The notes beneath the pieces are model-generated. The model saw only the letters and a list, made by a program, of their open reading frames with translations, was not told the DNA's origin and did no database searches. Of a DNA stretch of 64,000 bases, positions 23,997 to 34,895 are shown one piece after another. Every line of letters begins with the position of its first letter. Within the stretch, counting starts at the first letter, position 1. The stretch comes from Stromatinia cepivora (Eukaryota > Ascomycota > Leotiomycetes > Helotiales > Sclerotiniaceae). Location: contig RCTD01000003.1 of NCBI GenBank assembly GCA_014898415.1, positions 2,790,001 to 2,854,000 of the forward strand, in the 5' to 3' direction. Position numbers and translations under genes: made by a program.

Positions 23997-24318
23997 CTTG
24001 ATGTCACGAGATACACGTGATCGCGTCCGATCGGGCTAGTACGGTACTAAGCTCCAAGCCGATTATATATATAGCTTTGTAGCACACTCTCTTTAACTCT
24101 GTAACTTTTAATTCTAAGATTGATCTTTAAACACTCATTGAGTTCGTTATATTATTAAAAACTCTTTCAGATAAGAAATGGAATAATATCTATATATACT
24201 TATATACACTTCGTTTACTTCTATTTAAACATATCATTTATATTTTCTCACTTGTATATAAATCTTTTTAATATTATTCAAAGATATTGTCTTTTTTCTT
24301 ACCCTTAATTTCTAAACT

Positions 24319-25458
24319 ATAAATTACGATTCGATAAACCTTGCGATTGCAAAACTTTATGGCGAAATGATTCATCAACAAAATAAAATCTCGTTCTTAT
24401 ACTCCCTAATTCTCGAATACACTCCTACCACTTATACTCCTTCTTATCCGAAACCCTTTCTCCCTAATCCTGAAAAGTTCAATAATAGCTTTCAAAAGTT
24501 CAATATCTAATTTCCTTTGATTCGAACGAAACTACAAATAGACAACACTGCGATCGACAACTTTACAGCTCAATTTTACTATGTTTATCTTAATCTCGAA
24601 TCTTATATACAAATTATAATACTATCTCAATTTTCTTCTTTTGATCAAAATGTTCCTTTAAATTATACAACAATTCTAGATCAATTTATATATATTTATA
24701 ATAATCCGAATAAAATCCAAAAAATCGAAAACAAATTATTCATTTTCAAATAAAGAATCGATTCTTTATATATCTATATTACAAAATTCGAAAAAACTTT
24801 TTACAAAGCCAAAGATCAGAATTGATCCGATTCGAATAAAATCTCAACCTTTCGTAATAAATTCAATATTATTTTTAGAAATCGTTTTTTTTAATAACTT
24901 TCTCTTTTCTACTTTTATCCCGATTTTGTTTAGGTTATACAACAACTAATTGCTTATACAATAAATGGATTCTCTATATCATTCTACTTTAGTAAACCTA
25001 GAACCCTATATATATTATAGAATCCATTCTACTCTCGGAATTACGATCCAATAAACATTAACAACCTTAATGTTATTGATACCCTTAGCCCTTTTGATAT
25101 TCAATCAAACAAACCCGATTATACCTTAATTCTATTCCGTATACAAATATCTGAGTTTTCCTTTTCTGAAAGAACTCTTTTGTATAAACAAAATAAATGT
25201 ATATAATATAAAAGTAACTCTTATTAAATATAAATTTATCCATTAAATCTGTATTAAAGAATCCGAGATCGACAAGAATCTATTCCGGTTATTATATTGA
25301 TTACTGAATCCGAAAACAATAATAATAAAGATCTAAAAGAGATAATCAATAATCGATATTTTGAAGATCGCTTAAAGAAAATATATAATACGATAAATAT
25401 ATATTCATTGATTATAATGCAATCCATATATCAGGAATTTTTATCAAAAGAAGATTAA
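24319..25458 (+). pseudogene. Gag-like ORF of copy B1
   Basis: Start codon decayed to ATA (24319), followed by AAT TAC GAT..., matching MDYDS in copy A. The frame has the same 380-codon length to TAA at 25456-25458. The largest open part is 24517-24753 (RTKLQIDNTAIDNF, AQFYYVYLNLESYIQ, ILDQFIYIYNNPNKI). Loss of ATG and internal stops make it non-functional. Confidence 0.75.
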
Positions 25459-25859
25459 TGATCATTTTATATTTAAATCATTTATTTAAAATGAATTCAA
25501 GGCGAATTCTTCAGAAAAGGAAGGTAATGTCACAAGATATATATAATCGCGTTCGATTGGGCTAGTACAATATTAAGCTCTGAACTGATCATATATATAG
25601 CTTTGTAGCACATTCTCTTTAGCTTTATAACTTTTAATTCTAAGGTTGATCTCTAAACGCTCATTGGGTTCATTATATTATTAAAAGCTCTTTCAGATAA
25701 GAAATGGAATAACATTTGTATATATTTACGAATAAAGTTTGTATATATACTTTGTTTGCTTTTGTTTAGGTATATCGCTCCTGTTTTTTCGTTTATATAT
25801 AGATCTTCTTAATATTATTCGAAGATATTATCTTTTTTCTTATCTTTAATTTCTAAACT

Positions 25860-26996
25860 ATAAATTACGATTCGATAAACTTTGCGATTGCAGAACTTCG
25901 TGGCGAAATGATTTGTTAGTGGAATGAAATCTCATTCTTATACTCTCTGATTTTCGAATGTATTTTTGTTTATACTCCTTTTTATTCGAAACCCTTTCTC
26001 CCTGATCCTAAAAAGTTCAATGATAGCTTTCAAAAGTTCAATACTTGGTTTCCCTTGATTCAAGCGAAACTACAAATAGACAACACTGTAATCAGTAATT
26101 CTATAATTCAATTTTATTATGTTTATCTCAATTTCGAATCTTATATATAAGCTATAATACTACCTCAGTTTTCTTCTTTTGATCAAAATATTCTTTTAGA
26201 TTATACAACAATTCTAGATCAATTTATACACATTTATAATAATCCGAATAAAGTTTAAAAAGCTGAAAACAAATTATTCACTTTTAAACAAAGAATCGAT
26301 TCTTTATATACTTATATTACAAAATTCGAAAAAACTCTTTACGAAATTAAAGATCAGAATTGATCCGATTCGAATAAGATCTTAACCTTTTATAATAAAC
26401 TCAATACTACTTTTAGAAATCGTCTTTCTTAATAGCTTTCTTTTTTTTATTTTTATTCCGACTTTGTTCAAATTATACAACAACTAGCTGTTTGTATAAC
26501 AAATGGATTCTTTGTATCATTCTATTCTAATAAACCTAAAGTCCTATATATATTACAAAATCCATTTTACTTTCGGAATTACAATCCAATGGATATTAGC
26601 AATCTTAATATCATTAATGCCTTTAACCCTTTTGATATCCAATTGAATAAACTCAATCATATCTTGATTTTACCCTGTATACAAATACCCGAGTTTTCCC
26701 CTTCTGAAAGAATTCTTTTATACAAACAAAATAAATATATATGATATAGAAATATTTCCTATTGAATACAAATTTATCCATTAGATCCATATCAAGGAAC
26801 CCGAAATCGATAAAAGCCTATTCCGGCTATTATACTGACTATTGAATTTGAAAGCGACGATGATAAAGATTTAGAAGAGATAATCAATGATCAATATTTT
26901 GAAAATCATTTGAAAAAGGTATATAATATAATAGATACATATTCGTTGGTTATGATACAATCCGCACATCAGACATTTTTATCAAAAAAAGATTAA
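25860..26996 (+). pseudogene. Gag-like ORF of copy B2
   Basis: Starts with the same ATA decay at 25860 and ends at TAA 26994-26996, 379 codons, one codon shorter than the other copies. Heavily interrupted by stops. The acidic C-terminus (ESDDDKDLEEIINDQYFE) and the final ..FLSKKD are clear and aligned with the other two copies. Confidence 0.72.
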
Positions 26997-27216
26997 TAAT
27001 CATTTTTGTATTTAAATCATTCATTTAAAACGAATTCAGAACGAACTCTTCAGAAAAGAAAAGTAGTATTACGAAATACACATAATCGCATCCGATTGGG
27101 CTAATACAATACTAAACTTCGAGTCAATCATATATATAGCTTCATAACACACTCTCTTTAGCTCTATAACTTTTAATTCTAAGATTGATCTCTAAACGCT
27201 CGTTGGGTTCGTCACA

Positions 27217-27556
27217 TTTAGGATACTTGGGATTGTATCATTTTTATAGAAATATTTCAAATGAATATAAATAATAAAAATAGAAGAATTTCAGATAGTT
27301 ATTAAGAATTTTATTGTTTTCATTTTCGTGAGAATCAATATCGGGAATAGCTTTAGAATGATTATATCTCGATTTCAAAGCAAAATAAGTGATAAAAAGG
27401 GAATATATTTATAATATTCAAGAAATAAAATTAATGGAATCATTTTTCGGAAAATAGGAAATGGAATCATTCTTTAGAAAACAGAAAATATGAAATTATA
27501 AATCTAATATATTAGTATCGCTCTATAACAACCTGTATTGTAAAAGATGGATAACG
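27217..27556. other. AT-rich tail of the block
   Basis: Degraded AT-rich DNA to the right of the tandem LTR element with no coding motif. It ends at the heptamer microsatellite, beyond which normal genes begin. Confidence 0.4.
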
Positions 27557-27648
27557 AAACCCAAAACCCAAAATCCAAAATCCAAAATCCAAAATCCAAA
27601 ATCCAAAATCCAAAATCCAAAATCCAAAATCCAAAATCCAAAATCCAA
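27557..27648. repeat. 7-bp microsatellite AAAATCC, about 13 copies
   Basis: The first two units read AAAACCC and the rest AAAATCC, a single C-to-T difference. It resembles a telomere-like repeat superficially, but the unit is not the TTAGGG of filamentous ascomycetes and the site is internal. It marks the boundary between the AT-rich block and the gene-rich segment. Confidence 0.9.
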
Positions 27649-27794
27649 CATTCGAAATTCGAAATTCGGTTTTACGAAAGTTGAATGTTTAAAGATGGAA
27701 AATTTCAGGTACGAATTTTGGGAATGAATATCAAGTAAAAGTGGTACAATAATGGGAATATAAATTCGGAAAACCGTTCACCGTAAACAGAAAA

Positions 27795-27880
27795 TCTTTG
27801 ATGGTCTAATGGTCATGATTTCCGCTTGTCATTCATCTGGCAATGCGCGGGAGACCGGGGTTCGATTCCCCGTCAGAGAG
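27795..27880 (+). tRNA. tRNA-Asp (GUC) with a 14-nt intron
   Basis: The acceptor stem TCTTTGA pairs with TCAGAGA (one G-T), followed by discriminator G. The anticodon stem CCGC/GCGG encloses TTGTCAC, giving anticodon GTC at 27828-27830. The T arm CCGGGGTTCGATTCCCCG is canonical. Between position 37 (27831) and 38 (27846) lies TTCATCTGGCAATG (27832-27845), a standard tRNA-intron position; without it the tRNA is 72 nt, the expected length. Internal A box (TGGTCTAATGG) and B box (GGTTCGATTCC) are present. Confidence 0.95.
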
Positions 27881-27920
27881 TACTACATTAGAATTCCTTA
27901 AATCTCATGGTCTAAATTTC

Positions 27921-27925
27921 TTTTT
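27921..27925 (+). terminator. Pol III T-run downstream of tRNA-Asp
   Basis: TTTTT about 40 nt after the tRNA 3' end is the first run of at least five T on the plus strand and the likely RNA polymerase III stop. Confidence 0.5.
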
Positions 27926-28891
27926 CTAGAACCTATCAGGAGGATCTATTTTTAGCCTCGAGATGTAATGGAAGATTAAGCCCAATAGCGTCGATGGGCA
28001 CAGATTTATAATTCAATAAGAGGAGATAAACAATGAAAATCCGATCCATCACCAAAGGGTCAAGCGGTAACACCTCCGAGACTGATTTGGTGTAATTGGT
28101 ACCCGGACTCTTTTGCTCGCTGATTAGGTAGTCGTGAGGATCCGAGCCAGAAGTTATTTGAGGTGTTTTGTGTTGGATACCACGCTAGTTTAGTGTGTGA
28201 TCCTCCTCATGCTACATACGGAGCCTTATCCCATCGACTTAAAGATCTAGTTTCTTTTCCCTTACTCTTTTTGCCCCACAATCAAGGTTGTGAGGCGGGG
28301 CTAGAGGAATGGTGGGAGAGAAGCTTGGAGTTTCATAACCAGTAAATTGTAACAGGTTCGTGGAACTTTTGATGAGATCCTCCCTTTTAAACTATTTTCT
28401 ATACATTTTATCACGCTGAACGATAGGTCACAAGCAATTAATGAATTATTTAATTAAATACTACGTTAAAATGAATTATTTTCGGAGTTAGTGACTAACT
28501 TATAGTATCGCAGCTCTTATGTTGGTAAGCGTTAGGTCCCCCATATGAATTCAAGGACATGTACTCTACGCTTCCATTTTCTTATACTTGTTATTCTTTT
28601 GTTTTCTTTTGCTCAAGCTATATCATGTATAAAGAATCCAGGAAAATCCCAGATGCGGCTTGATTTTGTGAATGAAATGAAAAGTTCTTTGTCAATTTCT
28701 TAAGAGCTTTGAGTTGAACATTGAGATCAACAGGAAAGGACATAGATAATTAACAGGAAACCCTATACTTCTTTATGGTGAAGCATTCAAAATTTATTCT
28801 CTTGAACCCTTTTAATAAAAGCTTCATCCCATTTACACATTCGTAGTAAATCGTCCCATCACTCCATCGAAACCCACAAAATCAATTCACC
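27926..28891. other. Intergenic between tRNA-Asp and the protease gene
   Basis: A 60-codon frame at 28163-28345 is not convincing. The last 200 bp before 28892 are C/A-rich (CCCATCACTCCATCGAAACCCACAAAATC), typical of a fungal 5' leader. No other element found. Confidence 0.4.
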
Positions 28892-30985
28892 ATGGCAGAA
28901 CGTCGTAGAGTATTCAAACCCATAATGCCCACCACCTCCCTTGCCCAAATAGCACCAGGTCCTCCCGACCCCCTAGGCACCAGAAAGCGCAACCGCATCA
29001 GCCGAGTAACAACTAGCGATGGTTCATCCATTACCGATATGCTTGACAGTAAAGGAAAAAGATATAAAATCGAGCTCGAGAATCCCAGCCACTATGCTGC
29101 TACCACCAAAGCACCTCCTCGTCCACCCATCGCTCGCCCAGATCCTGATACGTTAGAAAGTGTAAAAAGAGCGGAGATGGAACGAAGACAATTTGCTCCA
29201 TTGTCTGCTGATTGGTTTTTGAGGATCTTTGATGAGCTGTATAGAGTGGATGAAGACAAATGGGGTCCGTGGGCGGTCGATTTGGATAGGATGAAGTTGT
29301 TGAAAAGCGATTTTAGGTTTCTGATGAAGATTCTTGATCGTGACTCTGCTAGTGCCGTACACCAGTTCCAAGAATTGGGTCATGTGCCCATGACTATTGT
29401 TGATCTGGTAAGTTAGCTGTTGCTTAATGCTCTGCTCATGACGGTTGGACTTGGTAGGTTGGTAGGTTGGTAGGTCGTACATGAAGATAGACTGCAAGGT
29501 TTGGGGACAGACACTTACTGATGCGGAAATTTTTTCATTAGTATATTTATCTGGCCTGCGAATACAGGAACAGAGCAATAGCCAGGACGCTCGAAGGCGG
29601 CGACCTGTCCGGTAATAATCCAACCAAACAAAAGCTCAGCTGCATAATGATTGACTCTCAAATACTATACTGGGATCCAGAGAAGGGTAAGACTGTTAAA
29701 CGTGAAGATAATGAAGGAAACGTCACAAAGATATTTGTGGAGCAAGACCTCCCCTTAGCTTGGAAAAAGACCGAGGAGGCATTAGCGCAATATGATGATG
29801 AAACTCTATCCAATCTCGACTATCTGTTGATTCCATACGAATATAAGGCTACGCATACAGTTCTTCTAGGGATAGCACCAAAACAAAAATTCTGCTTTCA
29901 TATCGACAACTCCGGAACCGTGCATCCCAGATATCTGGATGACGATTGGCCTAGGCAAACTGTCTACCACAACACATTCCATCTGAATCTACTCGAAGCT
30001 ATTGTATACTCAAGGTTTCACAAGGGGCAATTTGATACTGTTGAGCTTCCATTATACGGACAGTGGGATTACCGCACAGACCATAGATTTGAAGGTAACC
30101 GAACAACAGATAATAGTCCCAACGCACCTCGACAGGAGGATGGATATAATTGCGGTATGATATGCATGACCGGCGCGATGAATCTGGTGTTCGGATATGA
30201 TATGATGTGTTATAATCATCGACAAGGTGACATATCCGATCTACCTCCACGAACAGGAAAGAGACCAAGGGTTGCAGCGGAATTTTTGAATGGTGGATTC
30301 AATAAACCATTTGATTACCCGTTGTTCGAGATCCCGACGGAACTGCAGGAAATCGCTATAGATCCATCTTATAAGCATAATCTGAGACCACTAGCTCCAG
30401 CCCCTACCCTGGCGCGAAAAGGTGGAGCAGAAGAGCGGGACGAAGAAGAAGAGGAGGAGAGGGCGGACGAAGAGGAAGAAGAAGAAGAAGAGGAGGAGGG
30501 AGGAGGAGGAGGAGGACGAGGGCCAATCCGGTCAAGCAGGGGCACGAACCAAGGTAAAAAAAGCCAGTAAGGGTAAAAAGGTCAAATGGTCGGGCCAAAA
30601 TGCTTCAGATCCAGATCCATTAGAGCCAGAATCATCGGGACCTGGATCTACAGCTGACGAGAAACCAGTACGAACCCTTTGGCCCGCTCAAATGGATCCT
30701 ACTAGAACGGGTAAATGTGGGTTTATATATGCAATAGAAAACCCACGGTTCTCGCATCCAAGATATAATAATAGAACTGAGTGCAAGAGGGCAGCTGTAG
30801 CAAACCAAATGAAAAACTGGAGAATGTGGGAGAAGATGCCGCTGTTTATGTTTAAAGCTTGGATGGAAAATGTGATGGCGGGCAGAGAAAATGGGGAGTT
30901 GAGTCCGTGGGTCGACGTACTCAAGCTCGATGGCCCTGCATTTGCCCAAAAATCAGATCGGACCAAACCAAGCATGAGTAAATAA
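28892..30985 (+). CDS. Ulp1-like (C48 family) cysteine protease, frame change in a purine repeat
   Basis: Exon 1 is 28892-29407. A 134-bp intron (29408-29541, GTAAGT...TTTTTTCATTAG) joins in phase 0 to exon 2, giving ...TIVDL|YIYLACEYRNRAIA. Catalytic-type residues fit the Ulp1/adenain fold: His277 in ATHTVLLGI, Asp294 in FHIDNSG, Gln370 and Cys376 in RQEDGYNCGM. Such enzymes cut ubiquitin-like proteins such as SUMO from targets; related domains also occur in transposon-derived genes, so substrate is unknown. The first frame ends at 30570 after an Asp/Glu- then Gly-rich tract. An overlapping frame (30422-30985) then carries non-repetitive, protein-like sequence (TLWPAQMDPTRTGKCGFIYAIENPRF...) to a stop at 30985. 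An indel in the GAA/GAG/GGA tract (about 30430-30515) most likely separates one original C-terminus into two frames. If the first frame is used, the protein has about 515 residues. Confidence 0.75.
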
Positions 30986-31113
30986 CGAGATTTGTTTAGT
31001 TATACCTGGAGAGACATGAAAGGATTGTACTTCATTGGATGTTCATCATTCCCGCGATACTATATTTGAACAATATATTGCGCTCATATTTTTATTCATC
31101 CTAAAGCAGCATC

Positions 31114-32728
31114 TCAAGACTTCTTGAAATAATTATTCAATGTGTTCTGTGGTGATTTCTCAACTTTCTTCACCGATGCATCTTGCTCAGACTTTTCAGC
31201 CTTTTCAGCCTTTTCCCCAACCTTCATCAACGCACATAATTCTTCGAATTCGGCAGTGTTGACAATTCCACCCGAAGCCTCCTTGTGACCACGAGCGAAA
31301 TTTTCTCCCAGTCTCTCAACGAGATCAGTAGTGTCCAGACTGGCTACGGCCTTTAATGACTCGATAATATTGACTGGTGGATCGCGCCCTCGAGCACATC
31401 GAGCAATCCGACATGAGAAATTTACTTTGCCGGGTAGATAACCGTAATTAGCTACCATGACTATTTCTAGGGCTTTGGATTTCAAGAAGCCTGCCTATGT
31501 TGAAGGTTAGCCTAATGAAGTTAATTCTAATACATCAATAAATACCCATCGCGTAGCAATAACAGGGTGTACTTGAGCTTCGCTTTCGATTTTCAATACC
31601 GCAACTTTGCCATCTTTACTAAATTTTGGTGGTGTATGAGTTTGTTTTTCAACCTCTTCGTTAATCTCTCGTCGTGCTTCAGCGAGCCTCTTATTAGTCA
31701 TGATTTCCTTGGGGTCTTTGGCTTCGAGTAATGCTTTCCAGGCGGTGATAACATCATATTTACCAGTTCTTCGTGCTAAATGAGGTTCAGCGATTGCAGC
31801 AGGAAAGTCCATTGAACATACGGGCATTGATATAGGAAACACAATCATTAATGAGCTTCTTGGTGTGTTTTTTAAAGGTTTCTTTCATATCTGGAAATGG
31901 GGGTATCCATTTAATAGTATTCCCGAGATCTCCATGCGTTCCAATTGCGCAAAGGTACCCGCATTCTTGAGCAATATCAGGATGAAGTTCTTTGCAAATC
32001 TCGTAAGTCATTAGAGCAGTCGTTGGAACTGGCGGACAATGACAGCCTGAAACAATCTTCCACCATTCATTAGTACCATTTGTACAAAAGGGAAATGTCG
32101 AGCTCACAATCGCATTTTTTGGAAAGTCATCGCTCAAATGATGATCAATTACCATACATTTCGCACTTTTGTCATCGATAACAGGCAGTCCACCTCGACT
32201 TCCTTGATCCAACACAATCACATAACTTGGCTTCTTTTCCGCCATCGCCTTCCGTTCATATTCTTCATGAATATTCGAGCCCTTCTTCACTAAATGGACA
32301 TCCAAGTTCTTTTCCTCCAGGCCAAGTTTTACCAATGTGCGATACATGATGACTCCAGCACTCAAACCATCTGCGTCCTTATCTGGCACAATAAGAGTGG
32401 GTTTTTGAGCTTTCGCGCATTCCCGAATGAATTCATAGGCAGATTCCAATTGGTCACGTGGAGCTGGCCAAATTTCTTTGCCTTCAGAAGAACGACGAAT
32501 AGGTGTATTGCAGTAATCATCAAGTTTGACGGACTTCTTTGGTGCTTCTGATATGGATTCAGCCTTTCTTTTGATTCCGCGATCAATTGTAGGAAGACGA
32601 AGAGTTGTTATATTCGAGGGAAGGGGTCGAACTGATAAATTTGCAGGCGAACAATGAATCCAAGCTCTTGTGGAAGTGATATATTGTTGAAGACTTCTTC
32701 GAGTCAAATTTCGGGTGAATGAAAGCAT
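31114..32728 (-). CDS. DHH-family phosphoesterase with C-terminal PIP-box-like motif
   Basis: Three exons on the minus strand: 32728-31822, 31775-31546, 31494-31114. Introns are 46 bp (31776-31821, GTATGT..TTTAG) and 51 bp (31495-31545, GTATTT..ATAG), giving 505 residues. An in-frame ATG 12 codons upstream (32762-32764) is possible. DHH/RecJ-type motifs: DKDADG (116-121), VLDQGSRGG (172-180), VIDHHLSDD (193-201) and GTHGD. These bind metal for phosphodiester or phosphoanhydride hydrolysis. The first residues (MLSFTRNLTRRSLQQY) could be a mitochondrial presequence, whereas GIKRKAES is nuclear-signal-like. The final residues QNTLNNYFKKS fit the PCNA-interacting consensus QxxLxxYF, preceded by a Lys/Glu-rich linker (EKAEKAEKSEQ). 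Inference: nuclease or phosphatase with a replication or repair link. It converges on the protease gene, 128 bp from its stop. Confidence 0.85.
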
Positions 32729-32764
32729 CGATAATTGTTTTTTTTCTCTTTTATATATACACAT

Positions 32765-33535
32765 GAGAACGAGAGAATTGTTCGTAGACTAAAGTAAGCA
32801 TTGATTCTTTTTGATGTGGAAGGTTCATGAGTGCCAAGGGGCAAAACTATAATCATGACGTAATCCACTAGCGCCAACGAGAACAATTCCTCTCCTTTTT
32901 CACAACATCATAAATACAATCAATTAACTAGTAGTTTAGTTACTCATGGGTGAATATGTGAATATCTTCAACAAAAAGCGAGTTCCTGACCACAATCATC
33001 ACACACATCATTTTACTCTCGCTTGCTTATATGACTATCTTTTGAGCCGTATCACTTCGGTGCTAAGTTATGGGCAATGGTTCAAATGGATGATATACTT
33101 TGGTCACTATTCGTATTCTTTGAAGAATCTTAGCAGATCAATATGGTTGATGTGGGTCGATTTGTTCATATTCTACCATTACAGACTCAGTAGTCATCTT
33201 GGAGAAAATTTGCACTTACTTTTCACAGAGCAGGAATAAGAAACATTCCCTGGGCTTGTTTGATTCGGATGGTTTTATTGGTTCACCGGACACATTTTAT
33301 ATTTCACTGGCAATGCATATTTGGAAATTGATCTTTTTTTTATTTTTTTTACAAAGGAAATCCTTCCCACTTTTTTTATTTTTTAAGTGTTTTTCTGTTT
33401 GAAAATCAAAAACTCCTATTTAGTACGCCATTTACCTATCTAACTTATGAAGTGATCTCGCACAGGATTCTCGCAAACAGGTCTTGACTAGCTTATATTG
33501 GGCCGGGATTTAATTTGGTGGGTGGTTGAGCCGGC
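32765..33535. other. Intergenic, no supported gene
   Basis: Overlapping plus-strand frames at 32946-33239 and 33199-33402 have no conserved features and are T-rich; they are not annotated as genes. The region is the shared space between the DHH gene promoter (left) and the 3' end of the Cys-rich gene (right). Confidence 0.4.
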
Positions 33536-34144
33536 TCAGTACCACACAATCTTTTCATTCCACAATAATTTATCACCGTTCGCCAATCGCATGGCTCGGT
33601 ATTCACCTTGTGATGTGAAATACCATCCCTCGGTCGTCTCAAGTGACGTGAACTTCACGTTTCTACACCACCTTCTATACCACTGATGTTGCCGATGCAT
33701 TCCTGCGTCACTGAGTTTCTTGATGGATTGGGAATGTCTCAAATGGAGATCTTCCAGATCCCGCAACTGCTCGTCCAAGTAGATCGTGATACGCCAATCA
33801 TCCATGAGCTTTGAGCGTTCCTTGACCAACTTTTGGTGTTCTCTCCAAAATAACTTGAATTGATGGACTTGACACCGTGCGCGGTGGCACTTGCAGCCGT
33901 CAACTTCTGGGAACTTCCATTGTTCTTTGATTTGCTTATCAGCGGGAAATTGTTTGAGTTCGGGGAATGGGATTGTAACTTCCGGGTTCCGTTCAAGAGC
34001 TGTAATGAAGAACCACTCGTGACAGACGTCGCAGGTGCAACCCCATGGTTGTTCGTTCTTTCCGTGAGCACTCTGTTCCAACATGTCAGGGTTGAGCTCG
34101 ATGTGGGTGGGCCAGTCAATAGGGAATTTGATGAATCGATGCAT
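33536..34144 (-). CDS. Hypothetical protein with two Cys clusters
   Basis: A 202-codon intronless frame from ATG at 34144. Two Cys groups, CTCDVCHEW (about residues 35-43) and CKCHRARCQVH (about 82-93), could bind zinc. A Lys/Arg/Asp-rich helical stretch follows (FWREHQKLVKERSKLMDDW...) and the C-terminus is Trp-rich (RHQHQWYRRWCRN-type content). The same frame is open without Met for more than 130 nt upstream, so an upstream exon is possible. No family recognised. It is read towards the DHH gene. Confidence 0.6.
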   Translation of the reverse strand: MHRFIKFPIDWPTHIELNPDMLEQSAHGKNEQPWGCTCDVCHEWFFITALERNPEVTIPFPELKQFPADKQIKEQWKFPEVDGCKCHRARCQVHQFKLFWREHQKLVKERSKLMDDWRITIYLDEQLRDLEDLHLRHSQSIKKLSDAGMHRQHQWYRRWCRNVKFTSLETTEGWYFTSQGEYRAMRLANGDKLLWNEKIVWY

Positions 34145-34694
34145 CTTGATGGTTTCCTTCTTGACTCGTGGAGTTTCGTTCCTGTGAAAATTGTGATGGA
34201 TTTGTTCCCGGAAGTTAGAAACTTGGGTTGCGAGAATGTTGTTGCTGTGTGTAGGTAGACGTTGATTGATGATGAAAAAAGGCTGGGATTGAACTGCAAT
34301 TATCAGTAGTCCTCATATACCCTCATATATCCTCATAATGGTGGCTGTTCAAACCTTGTTTAATGTTGAATTCCGATATATCGAAAACCATACAAGAAGG
34401 TGAACAGAATGCAAACATCTGAGTATCGAGCTGGTGCAGGGAGGCCGACGCCATACCTTGTTGGAACAATAGTCATTGTTTGCATTCATCCCAGTTAGGA
34501 ACATGTGTTCATAATCTATAACTAGGTCCGAACAATAAACTTCTTTGTTCTGATCCTTTGTTCCTCCTACTCAACCACTTCCCGCCCACATTGTGCACAC
34601 TATTTCACAATCTTCAAGCATCCTCATCTATCCCGAAATCTGTCCCTCTTCCTGGAAACAATCTTACCAGCATTCTTCAGGGCCTATTGTGAAA

Positions 34695-34895
34695 ATGTAT
34701 TCTCAAAATATAAGAATTTCAAATTTCAAAATTATCCAATTTTGTTGTCTTGCTTTCTGCTTGACCTTCATTAAGGGGGCTACTCAGAATAAGATATGCA
34801 AAAATAATTTCAAAAAGTGCAAGTCACGAGCATCCTGTAGCTTTGGTTGGTTGACCGGATTTGAAAAGGGACATTTCTATGGTCCAAGATTGTGA
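34695..34895 (+). CDS. Possible small secreted Cys-containing protein
   Basis: The inner ATG at 34695 gives 66 residues: a basic N-terminus, a hydrophobic core IIQFCCLAFCLTF and a small-residue end IKGATQ that looks like a signal-peptide cleavage site. A ~36-residue mature peptide follows with three Cys (C-x6-C-x5-C) and basic residues. An upstream ATG (34593) would bury the signal and is disfavoured. The odd number of Cys and short length leave open an additional spliced exon downstream. Role unknown; effector-like is only an inference. Confidence 0.35.
   Translation: MYSQNIRISNFKIIQFCCLAFCLTFIKGATQNKICKNNFKKCKSRASCSFGWLTGFEKGHFYGPRL

Larger units (their letters stand above)
24002..27216 (+). 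mobile_element. Gag-only LTR retrotransposon, tandem two-body array (copies B1 and B2)
   Basis: Three LTRs of exactly 150 bp (24002-24151, 25528-25677, 27067-27216), all in plus orientation, alternate with two interiors of 1,376 and 1,389 bp. LTRs begin TGTCACGAGA and end GTTCGTCACA, with C-to-T/G-to-A decay in the inner copies. Each interior begins TTATTAAAAGCTCTTTCAG, a conserved position for a primer-binding site, and ends in a purine-rich tract (CAGAAAAGGAAGGTAA before the middle LTR). Flanks CTTGA and TTTAG do not match, so the unit has no intact target duplication, as expected for recombination between copies. Same family as 19042-20715. Confidence 0.88.

Noticed and set aside
27557..27648. 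Internal telomere repeat
   Set aside because: The unit is AAAATCC/AAAACCC, not the TTAGGG/CCCTAA expected of filamentous ascomycetes.
28080..28140. tRNA-like segment (GGTGTAATTGGTACCCGG)
   Set aside because: It has an A-box-like stretch but no pairing acceptor stem or T arm.
29153..29623. 156-codon minus-strand ORF
   Set aside because: It lies antisense to exon 1, the intron and the start of exon 2 of the protease gene, with no features of its own.
32946..33402. Two overlapping plus-strand ORFs
   Set aside because: T-rich, aromatic-rich peptides without motifs, lying in a promoter region; likely chance.
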